Below, piece after piece: positions 41,800-54,200 of a stretch of DNA of 64,000 nucleotides. Each line of letters begins with the position of its first letter. Within the stretch, counting starts at the first letter, position 1. The position numbers and the translations under genes are program-made. Under the pieces are notes generated by a model. The model searched no databases and had not been told where the DNA came from. It saw nothing but the letters and a program-made list of their open reading frames with translations. The DNA is taken from assembly GCA_026545765.1 (NCBI GenBank), contig CM048840.1:57412580-57476579 (forward strand), given 5' to 3'. The stretch is from Plantago major (Eukaryota > Streptophyta > Magnoliopsida > Lamiales > Plantaginaceae).

Positions 41800-43285
41800 G
41801 TTTGACATTATCCCACTCCTTTAGTGTGTTGTTTAACTCTCGAGTAGAGTTATTCGTTTCTTGTTTATCCCACTCCTTATGTGTGTTCTTTGACTCTTAA
41901 GTAGTGTTCGTCGTTTGTGATACTCTTACTCCTTCTGTGTATTGTTTAAATCTCGAATAGACTTTTTTTTTGACATTATCCCACTCCTTTAGTGTGTTGT
42001 TTAACTCTCGAGTAGAATTTTACATTCGTTGTTTATCCCACTCCTTATGTGTGTTCTTTAACTCTTAAGTAGTGTTTTTCGTTTGTGATACTCTTACTTC
42101 TTCTGTGTGTTGTTTAAATCACGAATAGACTTCTTTGTTTGACATTATCCCACTACTTTAGTGTGTTGTTTAACTCTCGAGTAGAGTTATTCGTTTTTTT
42201 ATCTTCCATCTCCAAAGTTTTTTGTTTATATCTCTCAAGTAAATTTGTTCGTTTGTTGTTTATTTAACACCTTTTGTGTTTTGTTTAACTCTCAAGAAGA
42301 GTTCTTCGTTCGTTATTTTATTATTCCTCTTGTGTGATGTTTAAATCTCAAATTGACTTCTCCGTTTGTAATTATCTCTCTCCCATTATTGTTTTATTTA
42401 ACTCCCATGTAGAATTTTATACTTGTTTATCCCAACCCATATGTGTGTTGATTAATTCTCAAGTAGTGTTCTTCGTTTGTGATATTCTTACTCCTTCTGT
42501 GTATTTTTTAAATCTCGAACAGACTTCTTTGTTTGACATTATCCCACTCCTTTAGTGTGTTGTTTAACTCTCGAGTAGAGTTATTCGTTTGTTGTTTATC
42601 CCACTCCTTATGTGTGTTCTTTAACTCTTAAGTAGTGTTCTTCGTTTGTGATACTCTTACTCCTTCTGTGTATTGTTTAAATCTCGAATAGACTTTTTTT
42701 TTGACATTATCCCACTCCTTTAGTGTGTTGTTTAACTCTCGAGTAGAATTTTACATTCGTTGTTTATCCCACTCGTTATGTGTGTTCTTTAACTCTTAAG
42801 TAGTGTTCTTCGTTTGTGATACTCTTACTCCTTCTGTGTGTTGTTTAAATCACGAATAGACTTCTTTGTTTGATATTATCCCACTACTTTAGTGTGTTGT
42901 TTAACTCTCGAGTAGAGTTATTCGTTTTTTTATCTTCCATCTCCAAAGTTTTTTGTTTATATCTCTCAAGTAAATTTGTTCGTTTGTTGTTTATTTAACA
43001 CCTTTTGTGTTTTGTTTAACTCTCAAGAAGAGTTCTTCGTTCGTTATTTTATTATTCCTCTTGTGTGATGTTTAAATCTCAAATTGACTTCTCCGTTTGT
43101 AATTATCTCTCTCCCATTATTGTTTTATTTAACTCCCGTGTAGAATTTTATACTTGTTGTTTATCCCAATCCATATGTGTGTTGATTAATTCTCAAGTAG
43201 TGTTCTTCGTTTGTGATACTCTTCCTCCTTCTGTGTATTGTTTAAATCTCAAACAGACTTCTATGTTTGACATTATCCCACTCCT
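41800..43285 (+). repeat. 731-bp higher-order repeat, two tandem copies
   Basis: A 13-subunit block repeated twice. The T-run variant in subunit A (ACTTTTTTTTTGACA-like) occurs at 41961 and 42692, 731 bases apart. The type-2 segments starting at 42334 and 43065 have the same spacing. Both copies also share TTTATTTAACACC in place of TTTATTCAACACC. The limits are approximate. Confidence 0.7.
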
Positions 43286-44183
43286 TTAGTGTGTTGTTTA
43301 ACTCTCGAGTAGAGTTATTCGTTTGTTGTTCTTCCCTCTCCAAAGTCTGTCGTTCATATCACTCGAGTAGAGTTTTTCGTTTGTTGTTTATTCAAATCAT
43401 TTTGTGTTTTGTTTAACTCTAAAGTAGAGTTCTTCGTTCGTTATTTTATTACTCCTCCTGTGTGTTGTTTAAATCTCAAATTGCCTTCTCCGTTTGTAAT
43501 TATCCCACTCCTTTATTGTGTTGTTTAACTCTCGAGTAGAATTTTACATTTGTTGTTTATCCCACTCCTTATGTGTGTTCTTTAACTCTTAATTAGTGTT
43601 CTTCGTTTGTGATACTCTTACTCCTTCTGTTTATTGTTTAAATCTCGAATAGACTTCTTTGTTTTACATTATCCCACTCCTTTAGTGTGTTGTTTTACTC
43701 TCGAGTAGAATTTTACATTTGTTGTTTATCCCACTCCTTATGTGTATTGTTTAAATCTCGAATAGACTTCTTTGTTTGACATTATCCCACTCCTTTAGTG
43801 TTTTGTTTAACTCTCGAGTAGAGTTATTCGTTTGTTGTTCATCCATCTCCATAGTTTGTTGTTTATATCTCTCAAGTTGATTTGTTCGTTTGTTGTTTAT
43901 TCAACCCCTTTTTTGTTTTGTTTAACTTTCAAGTGGAATTCTTCGTTCGTTATTTTATTATTCCTCTTGTGTGGTTTAAATCTCAAATTGACTTCTCCGT
44001 TTGTAATTATCTCACTCCCATTATTGTTTTATTTAACTCTCGAGTAGAATTTTATACTTGCTGTTTATCCGATTCCATATGTGTGTTGATTAATTCTCAA
44101 GTAGTGTTCTTCGTTTGTGATACTCTTACTCCTTCTGTGTATTGTTTAAATCTCGAACAGACTTCTTTGTTTGACATTATCCC

Positions 44184-44198
44184 ACTCCTTTAGTGTGT
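44184..44198. repeat. Target-site duplication, left copy
   Basis: Fifteen bases (ACTCCTTTAGTGTGT) identical to 45481-45495. They lie at the A/B subunit junction of the satellite. Together with the T-run that follows directly, they mark target-primed reverse transcription. Confidence 0.93.
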
Positions 44199-44539
44199 TT
44201 TCTTTTTTTTTTAATAAGGTGGAGACAGGCTCCTATTATTAAAATAAGACAATACAATCACGGGGGTTTATAGGAACCCGAGTACATCTCCAAGAAACTA
44301 CTCAAAAGGAAGTCCAAACTAGCACAAAAGAAATAGGAGCAAAAGCTAGTCCTACCAATAGTTCTTCTACGCCATAAGCTAAGATCACCATCGACAAAAT
44401 ACAAGGATCCCAAGTCAAGCAAAAAATAATTCTGCTGCTGCACCGAAGTACCAATCATCCAGTATAAAATTACCAACCACCAGACACCAATAAGCCAACA
44501 GCAGAGCCATCGATCCAAACATAGAAAAGAGATCTTCAT
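44199..44539 (-). other. LINE 3' tail with A-run; ORF2 missing
   Basis: After ORF1 the minus strand carries ATGAAGATCTC (44539 downward), which resembles the start of a plant LINE ORF2 overlapping the ORF1 stop. It then passes into a sequence that looks like LINE 3' UTR: a stretch reading CTCGGGTTCCTATAAACCCC, then AATAATAGGAGCCTGTCTCC, then the A-tail. The 93-codon frame here (44258-44539) has no endonuclease or reverse transcriptase motif. I read it as a fusion of the ORF2 start to the 3' UTR by internal deletion. That reading is an inference. Confidence 0.6.
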
Positions 44540-45474
44540 TTGATTTTATTCTTGGGGCTATACCTGCAAGACTTTTTTAACACCTTTTTCACCATGGGAA
44601 GAGAGGAAGAATAAGACGCTTTAATCGAATTCTTTGTGGTTCTTCCTTTTTTCTTTTCTGGAGGTTGTGAAGGAGGCACAGTAGCCTCGACAACTTGTTC
44701 CATAAATTCTTCCATTGTTTCAATTTTTGCAACTTCCATATCTGTTGGAACAATGGGAGTAGGATCCACAGGAGATAAAATAAAAGGACCATAAAGCCTT
44801 GTAATACGTCTCGAGGATCCTCTCAAGCTCCCCACTGAACGACTTCTATAATTCCGCACAAGCAGAGGCGCAACTTCCGGCACAGAAATATCTGCCAAAT
44901 TGGTGTTTTCCTCCAGAATCATATCAACATCAGCAACACTCGATTCACACTCAATAGAATGATCTACCATATCACTCGCTACCTCCCTTACCTCTTGATT
45001 TTCCAAAACTTCACAAATGATGTCTGCCTTCTCTAATACTACATCCCCTAAGGCTTCTTTGTTGATTCTTTCATCTTCCAATATAACAACCGGTTCTTCA
45101 ACCACTGGAACTGGAACAGAAGTAGTATGAACTTCCACTGGATTATCCTCTGCCGAGGACTGAACGTTGGCCAAACAATAAAGGTCTAGATGACCTAGCT
45201 TCTTGAAACAATTACAGTAATGTGGTACATTTTTGTAATTCACTTTAATAGCTACTCCTTTCCCTAGCACCTGTATCCAAACATGACTTGGGAGAGATTT
45301 GGAAACATCCATTTCAACACACAAGGTAGCTTGAATGAGCTTACTCTTGTTCGCTGTATATCCATCTACTTTCACCGGTGTACCCAACAGTTTGCCAATT
45401 TCATACAAAGCTTCTCTATCAAATAAAAAAATTGTTGCATCTACTTTCACCGCTGTATATCCATCTACTTTCAC
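44536..45474 (-). CDS. LINE ORF1-like nucleic-acid-binding protein, 5' truncated (312 aa)
   Basis: Plant LINE ORF1 proteins bind element RNA and help form the retrotransposition particle. Residues about 20-70 match the end of the DUF4283-type region (EALYEIGKLLGTPVKVDGYT, then LCVEMDVSKSLPSHVWIQ). Residues 87-100 are the plant CCHC knuckle region. One ligand is shifted: cysteines are at 87, 89 and 100 and histidine at 95, while residue 90, normally the second cysteine, is Phe. Residues about 108-210 are acidic. The C-terminus is basic (KKKGRTTK near 274, then KKVLKKSCRY), possibly for nuclear import or RNA binding. The frame is open for 312 codons. The first Met is not a true start: upstream ORF1 sequence is missing and the first ~8 codons come from a 28-bp duplication. 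The stop overlaps the next ATG (ATGA) at 44536-44539. Probably a dead fragment despite the open frame. Confidence 0.8.
   Translation of the reverse strand: MKVDGYTAVKVDATIFLFDREALYEIGKLLGTPVKVDGYTANKSKLIQATLCVEMDVSKSLPSHVWIQVLGKGVAIKVNYKNVPHYCNCFKKLGHLDLYCLANVQSSAEDNPVEVHTTSVPVPVVEEPVVILEDERINKEALGDVVLEKADIICEVLENQEVREVASDMVDHSIECESSVADVDMILEENTNLADISVPEVAPLLVRNYRSRSVGSLRGSSRRITRLYGPFILSPVDPTPIVPTDMEVAKIETMEEFMEQVVEATVPPSQPPEKKKGRTTKNSIKASYSSSLPMVKKVLKKSCRYSPKNKIK
45352..45379. repeat. 28-bp direct repeat inside the LINE, inner copy
   Basis: Identical over 28 bases to 45451-45478, with starts 99 bp apart. Both encode the peptide VKVDGYTA-like segment in the same frame. The outer copy lies at the very 5' end of the insertion, as expected from template switching at the end of reverse transcription. 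Confidence 0.85.
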
Positions 45475-45478
45475 CGGT
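45451..45478. repeat. 28-bp direct repeat inside the LINE, outer copy
   Basis: Outer copy of the repeat at 45352-45379. It ends two bases before the right target-site duplication, so it forms the 5' junction of the LINE. Confidence 0.85.
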
Positions 45479-45480
45479 AT

Positions 45481-45495
45481 ACTCCTTTAGTGTGT
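45481..45495. repeat. Target-site duplication, right copy
   Basis: Identical 15-base copy of 44184-44198. The satellite continues after it with TAGTTTAAC where neighbours have TGTTTAAC. Confidence 0.93.
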
Positions 45496-48400
45496 AGTTT
45501 AACTCTCGAGTAGAGTTATTCGTTTGTTGCTCAACCATCTCCAAAGTTTGTTGTTTATATCTCTCAAGTAGATTTGTTCGTTTTTTGTTTATTCAACACC
45601 TTTTGTGTTTTGTTTAAATCTCAAGTGGAGTTCTTCGTTCGTCATTTTATTATTCCTCTGGTGTGTTGTTTAAATCTCAAATTGACTTCTCCATTTGTAA
45701 TTATCTCTCTCCCATTATTGTTTTATTTAACTCCCGAGTAAAATTTTATACTTGTTGTTTATCCGATTCCATATGTGTGTTGATTAATTCTCAAGTAGTG
45801 TTCTTCGTTTGTGATACTCTTACTCCTTCTGTGTATTGTTTAAATCTCGAACAGACTTCTTTGTTTGACATTATCCCACTCCTTTAGTGTGTTGTTTAAC
45901 TCTCGAGAAGAGTTATTCGTTTGTTGTTTATCCCACTCCTTATGTGTGTTCTTTAACTCTTAAGTAGTGTACTTCGTTTTTGATACTCTTACTCCTTCTG
46001 TGTATTGTTTAAATCTCGAATAGACTTCTTTGTTTGACATTATCCCACTCCTTTAGTGTTTTGTTTAACTCTCGAGTAGAGTTATTCGTTTGTTGTTCAT
46101 CCATCTCCATAGTTTGTTGTTTATATCTCTCAAGTTGATTTGTTCGTTTGTTGTTTATTCAACACCTTTTTTGTTTTGTTTAACTTGCAAGTGGAATTCT
46201 TCGTTCGTTATTTTATTATTCCTCTTGTGTGTGGTTTAAATCTCAAATTGACTTTTCCGTTTGTAATTATCTCTCTCCCATTATTGTTTTATTTAACTCC
46301 CGAGTAGATTTTTATACTTGTTGTTTATCCCAATCCATATGTGTGTTGATTAATTCTCAAGTAGTGTTCTTCGTTTGTGATACTCTTACTCCTTCTATGT
46401 ATTGTTTAAATCTCGAACAGACTTCTTTGTTTGACATTATCCCACTCCTTTAGTGTGTTGTTTAACTCTCGAGTAGAGTTATTCGTTTGTTTATCTTCCA
46501 TCTCCAAAGTTTGTTGTTTATATCTCTCAAGTAAATTTGTTCGTTTGTTGTTTATTCAACACCTTTTGTGTTTTGTTTAACTCTCAAGTAGAATTCTTCG
46601 TTCGTTATTTATTATTCCTCTTGTGTGATGTTTAAATCTCAAATTGACTTCTCCGATTGTAATTATCTCTCTCCCATTATTGTTTTATTTAACTCCCCTG
46701 TAGAATTTTATACTTGTTGTTTATCCCAATCCATATGTGTGTTGATTAATTCTCAAGTAGTGTTCTTCGTTTTTGATACTCTTACTCCTTCTATGTATTG
46801 TTTAAATCTCGAATAGACTTCTTTATTTGACATTATACCACTCATTTAGTGGGTTGTTTAACTCTCGAGTAGAGTTATTCATTTGTTGTTCTTCCCTCTC
46901 CAAAGTCTGTCGTTCATATCACTCAAGTAGAGTTTTTCGTTTGTTGTTTATTCGAATCCTTTTGTGTTTTGTTTAACTCTCAAGTAGAGTTCTTCGTTCG
47001 TTATTTTATTACTCCTCCTATGTGTTGTTTAAATCTCAAATTGCCTTCTCCGTTTGTAATTATCCCACTCCTTTATTGTGTTGTTTAACTCTCGAGTAGA
47101 ATTTTACATTTCTTGTTTATCCCACTCCTTCTGTGTATTGTTTAAATCTCGAACAGACTTCTTTGTTTGACATTATCCCACTCCTTTAGTGTGTTGTTTA
47201 ACTCTCGAGTAGAGTTATTCGTTTGTTGTTTATCCCACTCCTTATGTGTGTTCTTTAACTCTTAAGTAGTGTTCTTCGTTTGTTATACTCTTACTCCTTC
47301 TGTGTATTGTTTAAATCTCGAATAGACTTCTTTGTTTGACATTATCCCACTACTTTAGTGTGTTGTTTAACTCTCCAGTAGAGTTATTCGTTTTTTTATC
47401 TTCCATCTCCAAAGTCCTTTGTTTATATCTCTCAAGTAAATTTGTTCGTTTGTTGTTTATTTAACACCGTTTGTGTTTTGTTTAACTGTCTAGTAGAGTT
47501 CTTCGTTCGTTATTTTATTATTCCTCTTGTGTGATGTTTAAATCTCAAATTGACTTCTCCGTTTGTAATTATCTCTCTCCCATTATTGTTTTATTTAACT
47601 CCCGTGTAGAATTTTATACTTGTTGTTTATCCCAATCCATATGTGTGTTGATTAATTCTCAAGTAGTGTTCTTCGTTTGTGATACTCTTACTCCTTCTGT
47701 GTATTGTTTAAATCTCGAATAGACTTCTTTGTTTGACATTATCGCACTCCTTTAGTGTTTTGTTTAACTCTCGAGTAGAGTTATTCGTTTGTTGTTCATC
47801 CATCTCCATAGTTTGTTGTTCATATCTCTCAAGTTGATTTGTTCGTTTGTTGTTTATTCAACACCTTTTTTGTTTTGTTTAACTTTCAAGTGGAATTCTT
47901 CGTTCGTTATTTTATTATTCCTCTTGTGTGTGGTTTAAATCTCAAATTGACTTCTCCGTTTGTAATTATCTCTCTCCCATTATTGTTTTATTTAACTCCC
48001 GAGTAGAATTTTATACTTGTTGTTTATCCGATTCCATATGTGTGTTGATTAATTCTCAAATAGTATTCTTCGTTTGTGATACTCTTACTCCTTCTGTGTA
48101 TTGTTTAAATCTCGAACAGACTTCTTTGGTTGACATTATCCCACTCCTTTAGTGTGTTATTTAACTCTCGAGTAGAGTTATTCGTTTGTTGTTTATCCCA
48201 CTCCTTATGTGTGTTCTTTAACTCTTAAGTAGGGTTCTTCGTTTGTGATACTCTTACTCCTTCTGTGTATTGTTTAAATCTCGAATAGATTTCTTTGCTT
48301 GACATTATCCCACTCCTTTAGTGTGTTGTTTAACTATCGAGTAAAATTTTACATTCGTTGTTAATCCCACTCCTTATGTGTGTTCTTTAACTCTTAAGTA

Positions 48401-49799
48401 GGGTTCTTCGTTTGTGATACTCTTACTCCTTCTGTGTGTTGTTTAAATCACGAATAGACTTCTTTGTTTGAAATTATCCCACTACTTTAGTGTGTTGTTT
48501 AACTCTCCAGTAGAGTAATTCGTTTTTTTATCTTCCATCTCCAAAGTTTTTTGTTTATATCTCTCAAGTAAATTTGTTCGTTTGTTGTTTATTTAACACC
48601 GTTTGTGTTTTGTTTAACTCTCAAGTAGAGTTCTTCTTTCATTATTTTATAATTCCTCTTGTGTGATGTTTAAATCTCAAATTGACTTCTCCGTTTGTAA
48701 TTATCTCTCTCCCATTATTGTTTTATTTAACTCCCGTGTAGAATTTTATACTTGTTGTTTATCCCAATCCATATGTGTTGATTAATTCTCAAGTAGTGTT
48801 CTTCGTTTGTGATACTCTTACTCCTTCTGTGTATTGTTTAAATCTCGAACAGACTTCTTTGTTTGACATTATCCCACTCCTTTAGTGTGTTGTTTAACTC
48901 TCGAGTAGAGTTATTCGTTTGTTGTTTATCCCACTCCTTATGTGTGTTCTTTAACTCTTAAGTAGTGTTCTTCGTTTTTGATACTCTTACTCCTTCTGTG
49001 TATTGTTTAAATCTCGAACAGACTTCTTTGTTTGACATTATCCCACTCCTTTAGTGTGTTGTTTAACTCTCGAGAAGAGTTATTCGTTTGTTGTTTATCC
49101 CACTCCTTATGTGTGTTCTTTAACTCTTAAGTAGTGTTCTTCGTTTGTGATACTCTTACTCCTTCTGTGTATTGTTTAAATCTCGAATAGACTTCTTTGT
49201 TTGACATTATCCCACTCCTTTAGTGTTTTGTTTAACTCTCGAGTAGAGTTATTCGTTTGTTGTTCATCCATCTCCATAGTTTGTTGTTTATATCTCTCAA
49301 GTTGATTTGTTCGTTTGTTGTTTATTCAACACCTTTTTTGTTTTGTTTAACTTTCAATTGGAATTCTTCGTTCGTTATTTTATTATTCCTCTTGTGTGTG
49401 GTTTAAATCTCAAATTGACTTCTCCGTTTGTAATTATCTCTCTCCCATTCTTGTTTTATTTAACTCCCGTGTAGAATTTTATACTTGTTGTTTATCCCAA
49501 TCCATATGTGTGTTGATTAATTCTCAAGTAGTGTTCTTCGTTTGTGATACTCTTACTCCTTCTGTGTATTGTTTAAATCTCGAACAGACTTCTTTGTTTG
49601 ACATTATCCCACTCCTTTAGTGTGTTGTTTAACTCTCGAGTAGAGTTATTCGTTTGTTGTTTATCCCACTCCTTATGTGTGTTCTTTAACTCTTAAGTAG
49701 TGTTCTTCGTTTGTGATACTCTTACTCCTTCTGTGTATTGTTTAAATCTCGAATAGACTTCTTTGTTTGACATTATCCCACTCCTTTAGTGTGTTGTTT

Positions 49800-51220
49800 A
49801 ACTCTCGAGTAGAGTTATTCGTTTGTTTATCTTCCATCTCCAAAGTTTGTTGTTTATATCTCTCAAGTAAATTTGTTCGTTTGTTGTTTATTCAACACCT
49901 TTTGTGTTTTGTTTAACTCTCAAGTAGAGTTCTTCGTTCGTTATTTTATTATTCCTCTTGTGTGATGTTTAAATCTCAAATTGACTTCTCCGATTGTAAT
50001 TATCTCTCTCCCATTATTGTTTTATTTAACTCCCGTGTAGAATTTTATACTTGTTGTTTATCCCAATCCATATGTGTGTTGATTAATTCTCAAGTAGTGT
50101 TCTTCGTTTGTGATACTCTTACTCCTTCTGTGTATTGTTTAAATCTCGAATAGACTTCTTTATTTGACATTATACCACTCATTTAGTGTGTTGTTTAACT
50201 CTCGAGTAGAGTTATTCATTTGTTGTTCTTCCCTCTCCAAAGTCTGTCGTTCATATCACTCAAGTAGAGTTTTTCGTTTGTTGTTTATTCGAATCCTTTT
50301 GTGTTTTGTTTAACTCTCAAGTAGAGTTCTTCGTTCGTTATTTTATTACTCCTCCTGTGTGTTGTTTAAATCTCAAATTGCCTTCTCCGTTTGTAATTAT
50401 CCCACTCCTTTATTGTGTTGTTTAACTCTCGAGTAGAATTTTACATTTGTTGTTTATCCCACTCATTCTGTGTATTGTTTAAATCTCGAATAGACTTCTT
50501 TGTTTGACATTATCCCACTCCTTTAGTGTGTTGTTTAACTCTCGAGTAGAGTTATTCGTTTGTTTATCTTCCATCTCCAAAGTTTGTTGTTTATATCTCT
50601 CAAGTAAATTTGTTCGTTTGTTGTTTATTCAACACCTTTTGTGTTTTGTTTAACTCTCAAGTAGAGTTCTTCGTTCGTTATTTATTATTCCTCTTGTGTG
50701 ATGTTTAAATCTCAAATTGACTTCTCCGATTGTAATTATCTCTCTCCCATTATTGTTTTATTTAACTCCCGTGTAGAATTTTATACTTGTTGTTTATCCC
50801 AATCCATATGTGTGTTGATTAATTCTCAAGTAGTGTTCTTCGTTTGTGATACTCTTACTCCTTCTGTGTATTGTTTAAATCTCGAATAGACTTCTTTATT
50901 TGACATTATACCACTCATTTAGTGTGTTGTTTAACTCTCGAGTAGAGTTATTCATTTGTTGTTCTTCCCTCTCCAAAGTCTGTCGTTCATATCACTCAAG
51001 TAGAGTTTTTCGTTTGTTGTTTATTCGAATCCTTTTGTGTTTTGTTTAACTCTCAAGTAGAGTTCTTCGTTCGTTATTTTATTACTCCTCCTGTGTGTTG
51101 TTTAAATCTCAAATTGCCTTCTCCGTTTGTAATTATCCCACTCCTTTATTGTGTTGTTTAACTCTCGAGTAGAATTTTACATTTGTTGTTTATCCCACTC
51201 CTTCTGTGTATTGTTTAAAT
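49800..51220 (+). repeat. 736-bp higher-order repeat, two tandem copies
   Basis: A 13-subunit block duplicated in tandem. CTCCGATTGTAATT in type-2 subunit E and the ATACCACTCATTTAG variant of subunit A recur 736 bases apart (the latter at 50166 and 50902). The second copy lacks one T of the TTATTTTATTATT tract near 50680. The limits are approximate. Confidence 0.7.
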
Positions 51221-54200
51221 CTCGAACAGACTTCTTTGTTTGACATTATCCCACTCCTTTAGTGTGTTGTTTAACTCTCGAGTAGAGTTATTCGTTTTTG
51301 TTTATCCCACTCCTTATGTGTGTTTTTTAACTCTTAAGTAGGGTTCTTCGTTTGTGATACTCTTACTCCTTCTGTGTATTGTTTAAATCTCGAATAGACT
51401 TCTTTGCTTGACATTATCCCACTCCTTTAGTGTGTTGTTTAACTCTCGAGTAGAATTTTACATTCGTTGTTTATCCCACTCCTTATGTGTGTTCTTTAAC
51501 TCTTAAGTAGTGTTCTTCGTTTGTGATACTCTTACTCCTTCTGTATGTTTTTCAAATCACGAATAGACATCCTTGTTTGACATTATCCCACTACTTTAGT
51601 GTGTTGTTTAACTCTCCAGTAGAGTTATTCGTTTTTTTATCTTCCATCTCCAAAGTTTTTTATTTATATCTCTCAAGTAAATTTGTTCGTTTGTTGTTTA
51701 TTTAACACCTTTTGTGTTTTGTTTAACTCTCAAGTAGAGTTCTTCGTTCTTTATTTTATTATTCCTCTTGTGTGATGTTTAAATCTCAAATTGACTTCTC
51801 CGTTTGTAATTATCTCGCTCCCATTATTGTTTTATTTAACTCCCGTGTAGAATTTTACATTTGTTGTTTATCCCACTCCTTATGTGTGTTCTTTAACTCT
51901 TAAGTAGTGTTCTTCGTTTGTGATACGCTTACTCCTTCTATGTATTGTTTAAATCTCGAATAAACTTCTTTGTTAAACATTATCCCACTCCTTTAGTGTG
52001 TTGTTTAACTCTCGAGTTATTCGTTTGTTTATCTTCCATCTCCAAAGTTTGTTGTTTATATCTCTCAAGTAAATTTGTTCGTTTGTTGTTTATTCAACAC
52101 CTTTTGTGTTTTGTTAAACTCTCAAGTAGAGTTCTTCGTTCGTTATTTTATTATTCCTCTTGTGTGATGTTTAAATCTCAAATTCGCTTCTCCGATTGTA
52201 ATTATCTCTCTCCCATTATTGTTTTATTTAACTCCCGTGTAGAATTTTATACTTGTTGTTTATCCCAATCCATATGTGTGTTGATTAATTCTCAAGTAGT
52301 GTTCTTCGTTTTTGATACTCTTACTCCTTCTATGTATTATTTAAATCTCGAATAGACTTCTTTATTTGACATTATACCACTCATTTAGTGTGCTGTTTAA
52401 CTCTCGAGTAGAGTTATTCATTTGTTATTTTTCCCTCTCCAAAGTCTGTCGTTCATATCACTCAAGTAGAGTTTTTCGTTTGTTGTTTATTCGAATCCTT
52501 TTGTGTTTTGTTTAACTCTCAAGTAGAGTTCTTCGTTCGTTATTTTATTACTCCTCCTGTGTGTTGTTTAAATCTCAAATTGCCTTCTCCGTTTGTAATT
52601 ATCTCACTCCTTTATTGTGTTGTTTAACTCTCGAGTAGAATTTTACATTTGTTGTTTATCCCACTCCTTATGTGTGTTCTTTAACTCTTAAGTAGTGTTC
52701 TTCGTTTGTGATACTCTTACTCCTTATGTGTATTGTTTAAATCTCGAATAGACTTCTTTGTTTGACATTATCCCACTCCTTTAGTGTGTTGTTTAACTCT
52801 CGAGTAGAGTTATTCGTTTGTTGTTCGTCCATCTCCAAAGTTTGTTGTTTATACCTCTCAAGTAGATTTGTTCGTTTGTTGTTTATTCATCACCTTTTGT
52901 GTTTTGTTTAACTCTCAAGAGGAGTTCTTCGTTCATTATTTTACTATTCCTCTTGTGTGTGGTTTAAATATAAAATTGACTTCTCCATTTGTAATTATCT
53001 CTCCCCCAATACTGTTTTATTTAACTCCAGAGTAGAATTTTATACTTGTTGTTTATCCGATTCCATATGTGTGTTGATTAATTCTCAAGTAGTGTTCTTC
53101 GTTTGTGATACTCTTACTCCGTCTGTGTATTGTTTAAATCTCGAATAGACTTCTTTGTTTGACATTATCCCACTCCTTTAGTGTGTTGTTTAACTCTCGA
53201 GTAGAGTTATTGGTTTGTCGTTTATCCCACTCCTTATGTGTGTTCTTTAACTCTTAAGTAGTGTTCTTCGTTTCCGATACTCTTACTCCTTCTATGTATT
53301 GTTTAAATCTCGAATAGACTTCTTTGTTTGACATTATCCAACTCCTTTAGTGTGTTGTTTAACTCTCGAGTAGAGTTATTCGTTTGTTGTTCATCCATCT
53401 CCAAAGTTTGTTGTTTATATCTCTCAAGTAGATTTGTTCGTTTGTTGTTTATTCAACACCTTTTGTGTTTTGTTTAACTCTCAAGTGGAGTTCTTCGTTC
53501 GTTATTTTATTTTTCCTCTGGTGTGTTGTTTAAATCTCAAATTGACTTCTCCATTTGTAATTATCTCTCTCCCATTATTGTTTTATTTAACTCCCGAGTA
53601 GAATTTTATACTTGTTGTTTATCCCAGTCCATATGTGTGTTGATTAATTCTCAAGTAGTGTTCTTCATTTGTGATACTCTTATTCCTTCTGTGTATTGTT
53701 TAAATCACGAATAGACTTCTTTGTTTGACATTATCCCACTCCTTTAGTGTGTTGTTTAACTCTCGAGTAGAATTTTTACATTCGTTGTTTATCCCACTCC
53801 TTATGTGTGTTCTTTAACTCTTACGTAGTTTTCTTCGTTTGTGATACTCTTACTCCTTATGTGTGTTGTTTAAATCACGAATAGACTTCTTTGTTTGACA
53901 TTATCCCACTACTTTAGTGTGTTGTTTAGCTCTCGAGTAGAGTTATTCGTTTTTTTATCTTCCATCTCCAATGTTTTTTGTTCATATCTCTCAAGTAGAT
54001 TTGTTCGTTTGTTGTTTATTTAACACCTTTTGTGTTTTGTTTAACTCTCAAGTAGAGTTCTTCGTTCGTTATTTTATTATTCCTCTTGTGTGATGTTTAA
54101 ATCTCAAATTGACTTCTCCGTTTGTAATTATCTCTCTCCCATTATTGTTTTATTTAACTCCCGTGTAGAATTTTATACTTGTTGTTTATCCCAATCCATA

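Larger units (their letters stand above)
27401..44198 (+). repeat. Satellite array, homogeneous middle part
   Basis: Same satellite as to the left, but almost free of junction indels and of the CGC variants. Heptamers of about 397 bp and trimers of about 169 bp alternate, and longer duplications are visible by shared private variants (1190 bp around 34.6-37.0 kb, 2480 bp between 28.7-30.1 and 31.2-32.6 kb, ~4.7 kb between 32.6-33.8 and 37.3-38.5 kb). The array stops at the target-site duplication of a LINE. No gene is seen. Confidence 0.95.
44199..45480 (-). mobile_element. LINE (non-LTR retrotransposon) fragment in the satellite
   Basis: A 1282-bp insertion read on the minus strand. Its 3' end is an A-tail, seen as a T-run at about 44199-44212. 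It is flanked by a perfect 15-bp target-site duplication. It holds an ORF1-type gag with a CCHC-like knuckle and a short 3' tail, but no endonuclease or reverse transcriptase (ORF2). The element is therefore 5' truncated and apparently also internally deleted, and cannot move by itself. The perfect duplication and the open ORF suggest a fairly young insertion. The LINE has not been copied along with the satellite elsewhere in the window. Confidence 0.88.

Noticed and set aside
1-44198. CRISPR-like repeat-spacer pattern
   Set aside because: The repeats are contiguous diverged subunits of one family with no unique spacers; plant satellite explains everything.
44589-44792. Second minus-strand frame inside the LINE ORF1
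   Set aside because: Shadow of the 312-codon frame in another phase; Leu/Lys-rich low-complexity peptide with no domain.
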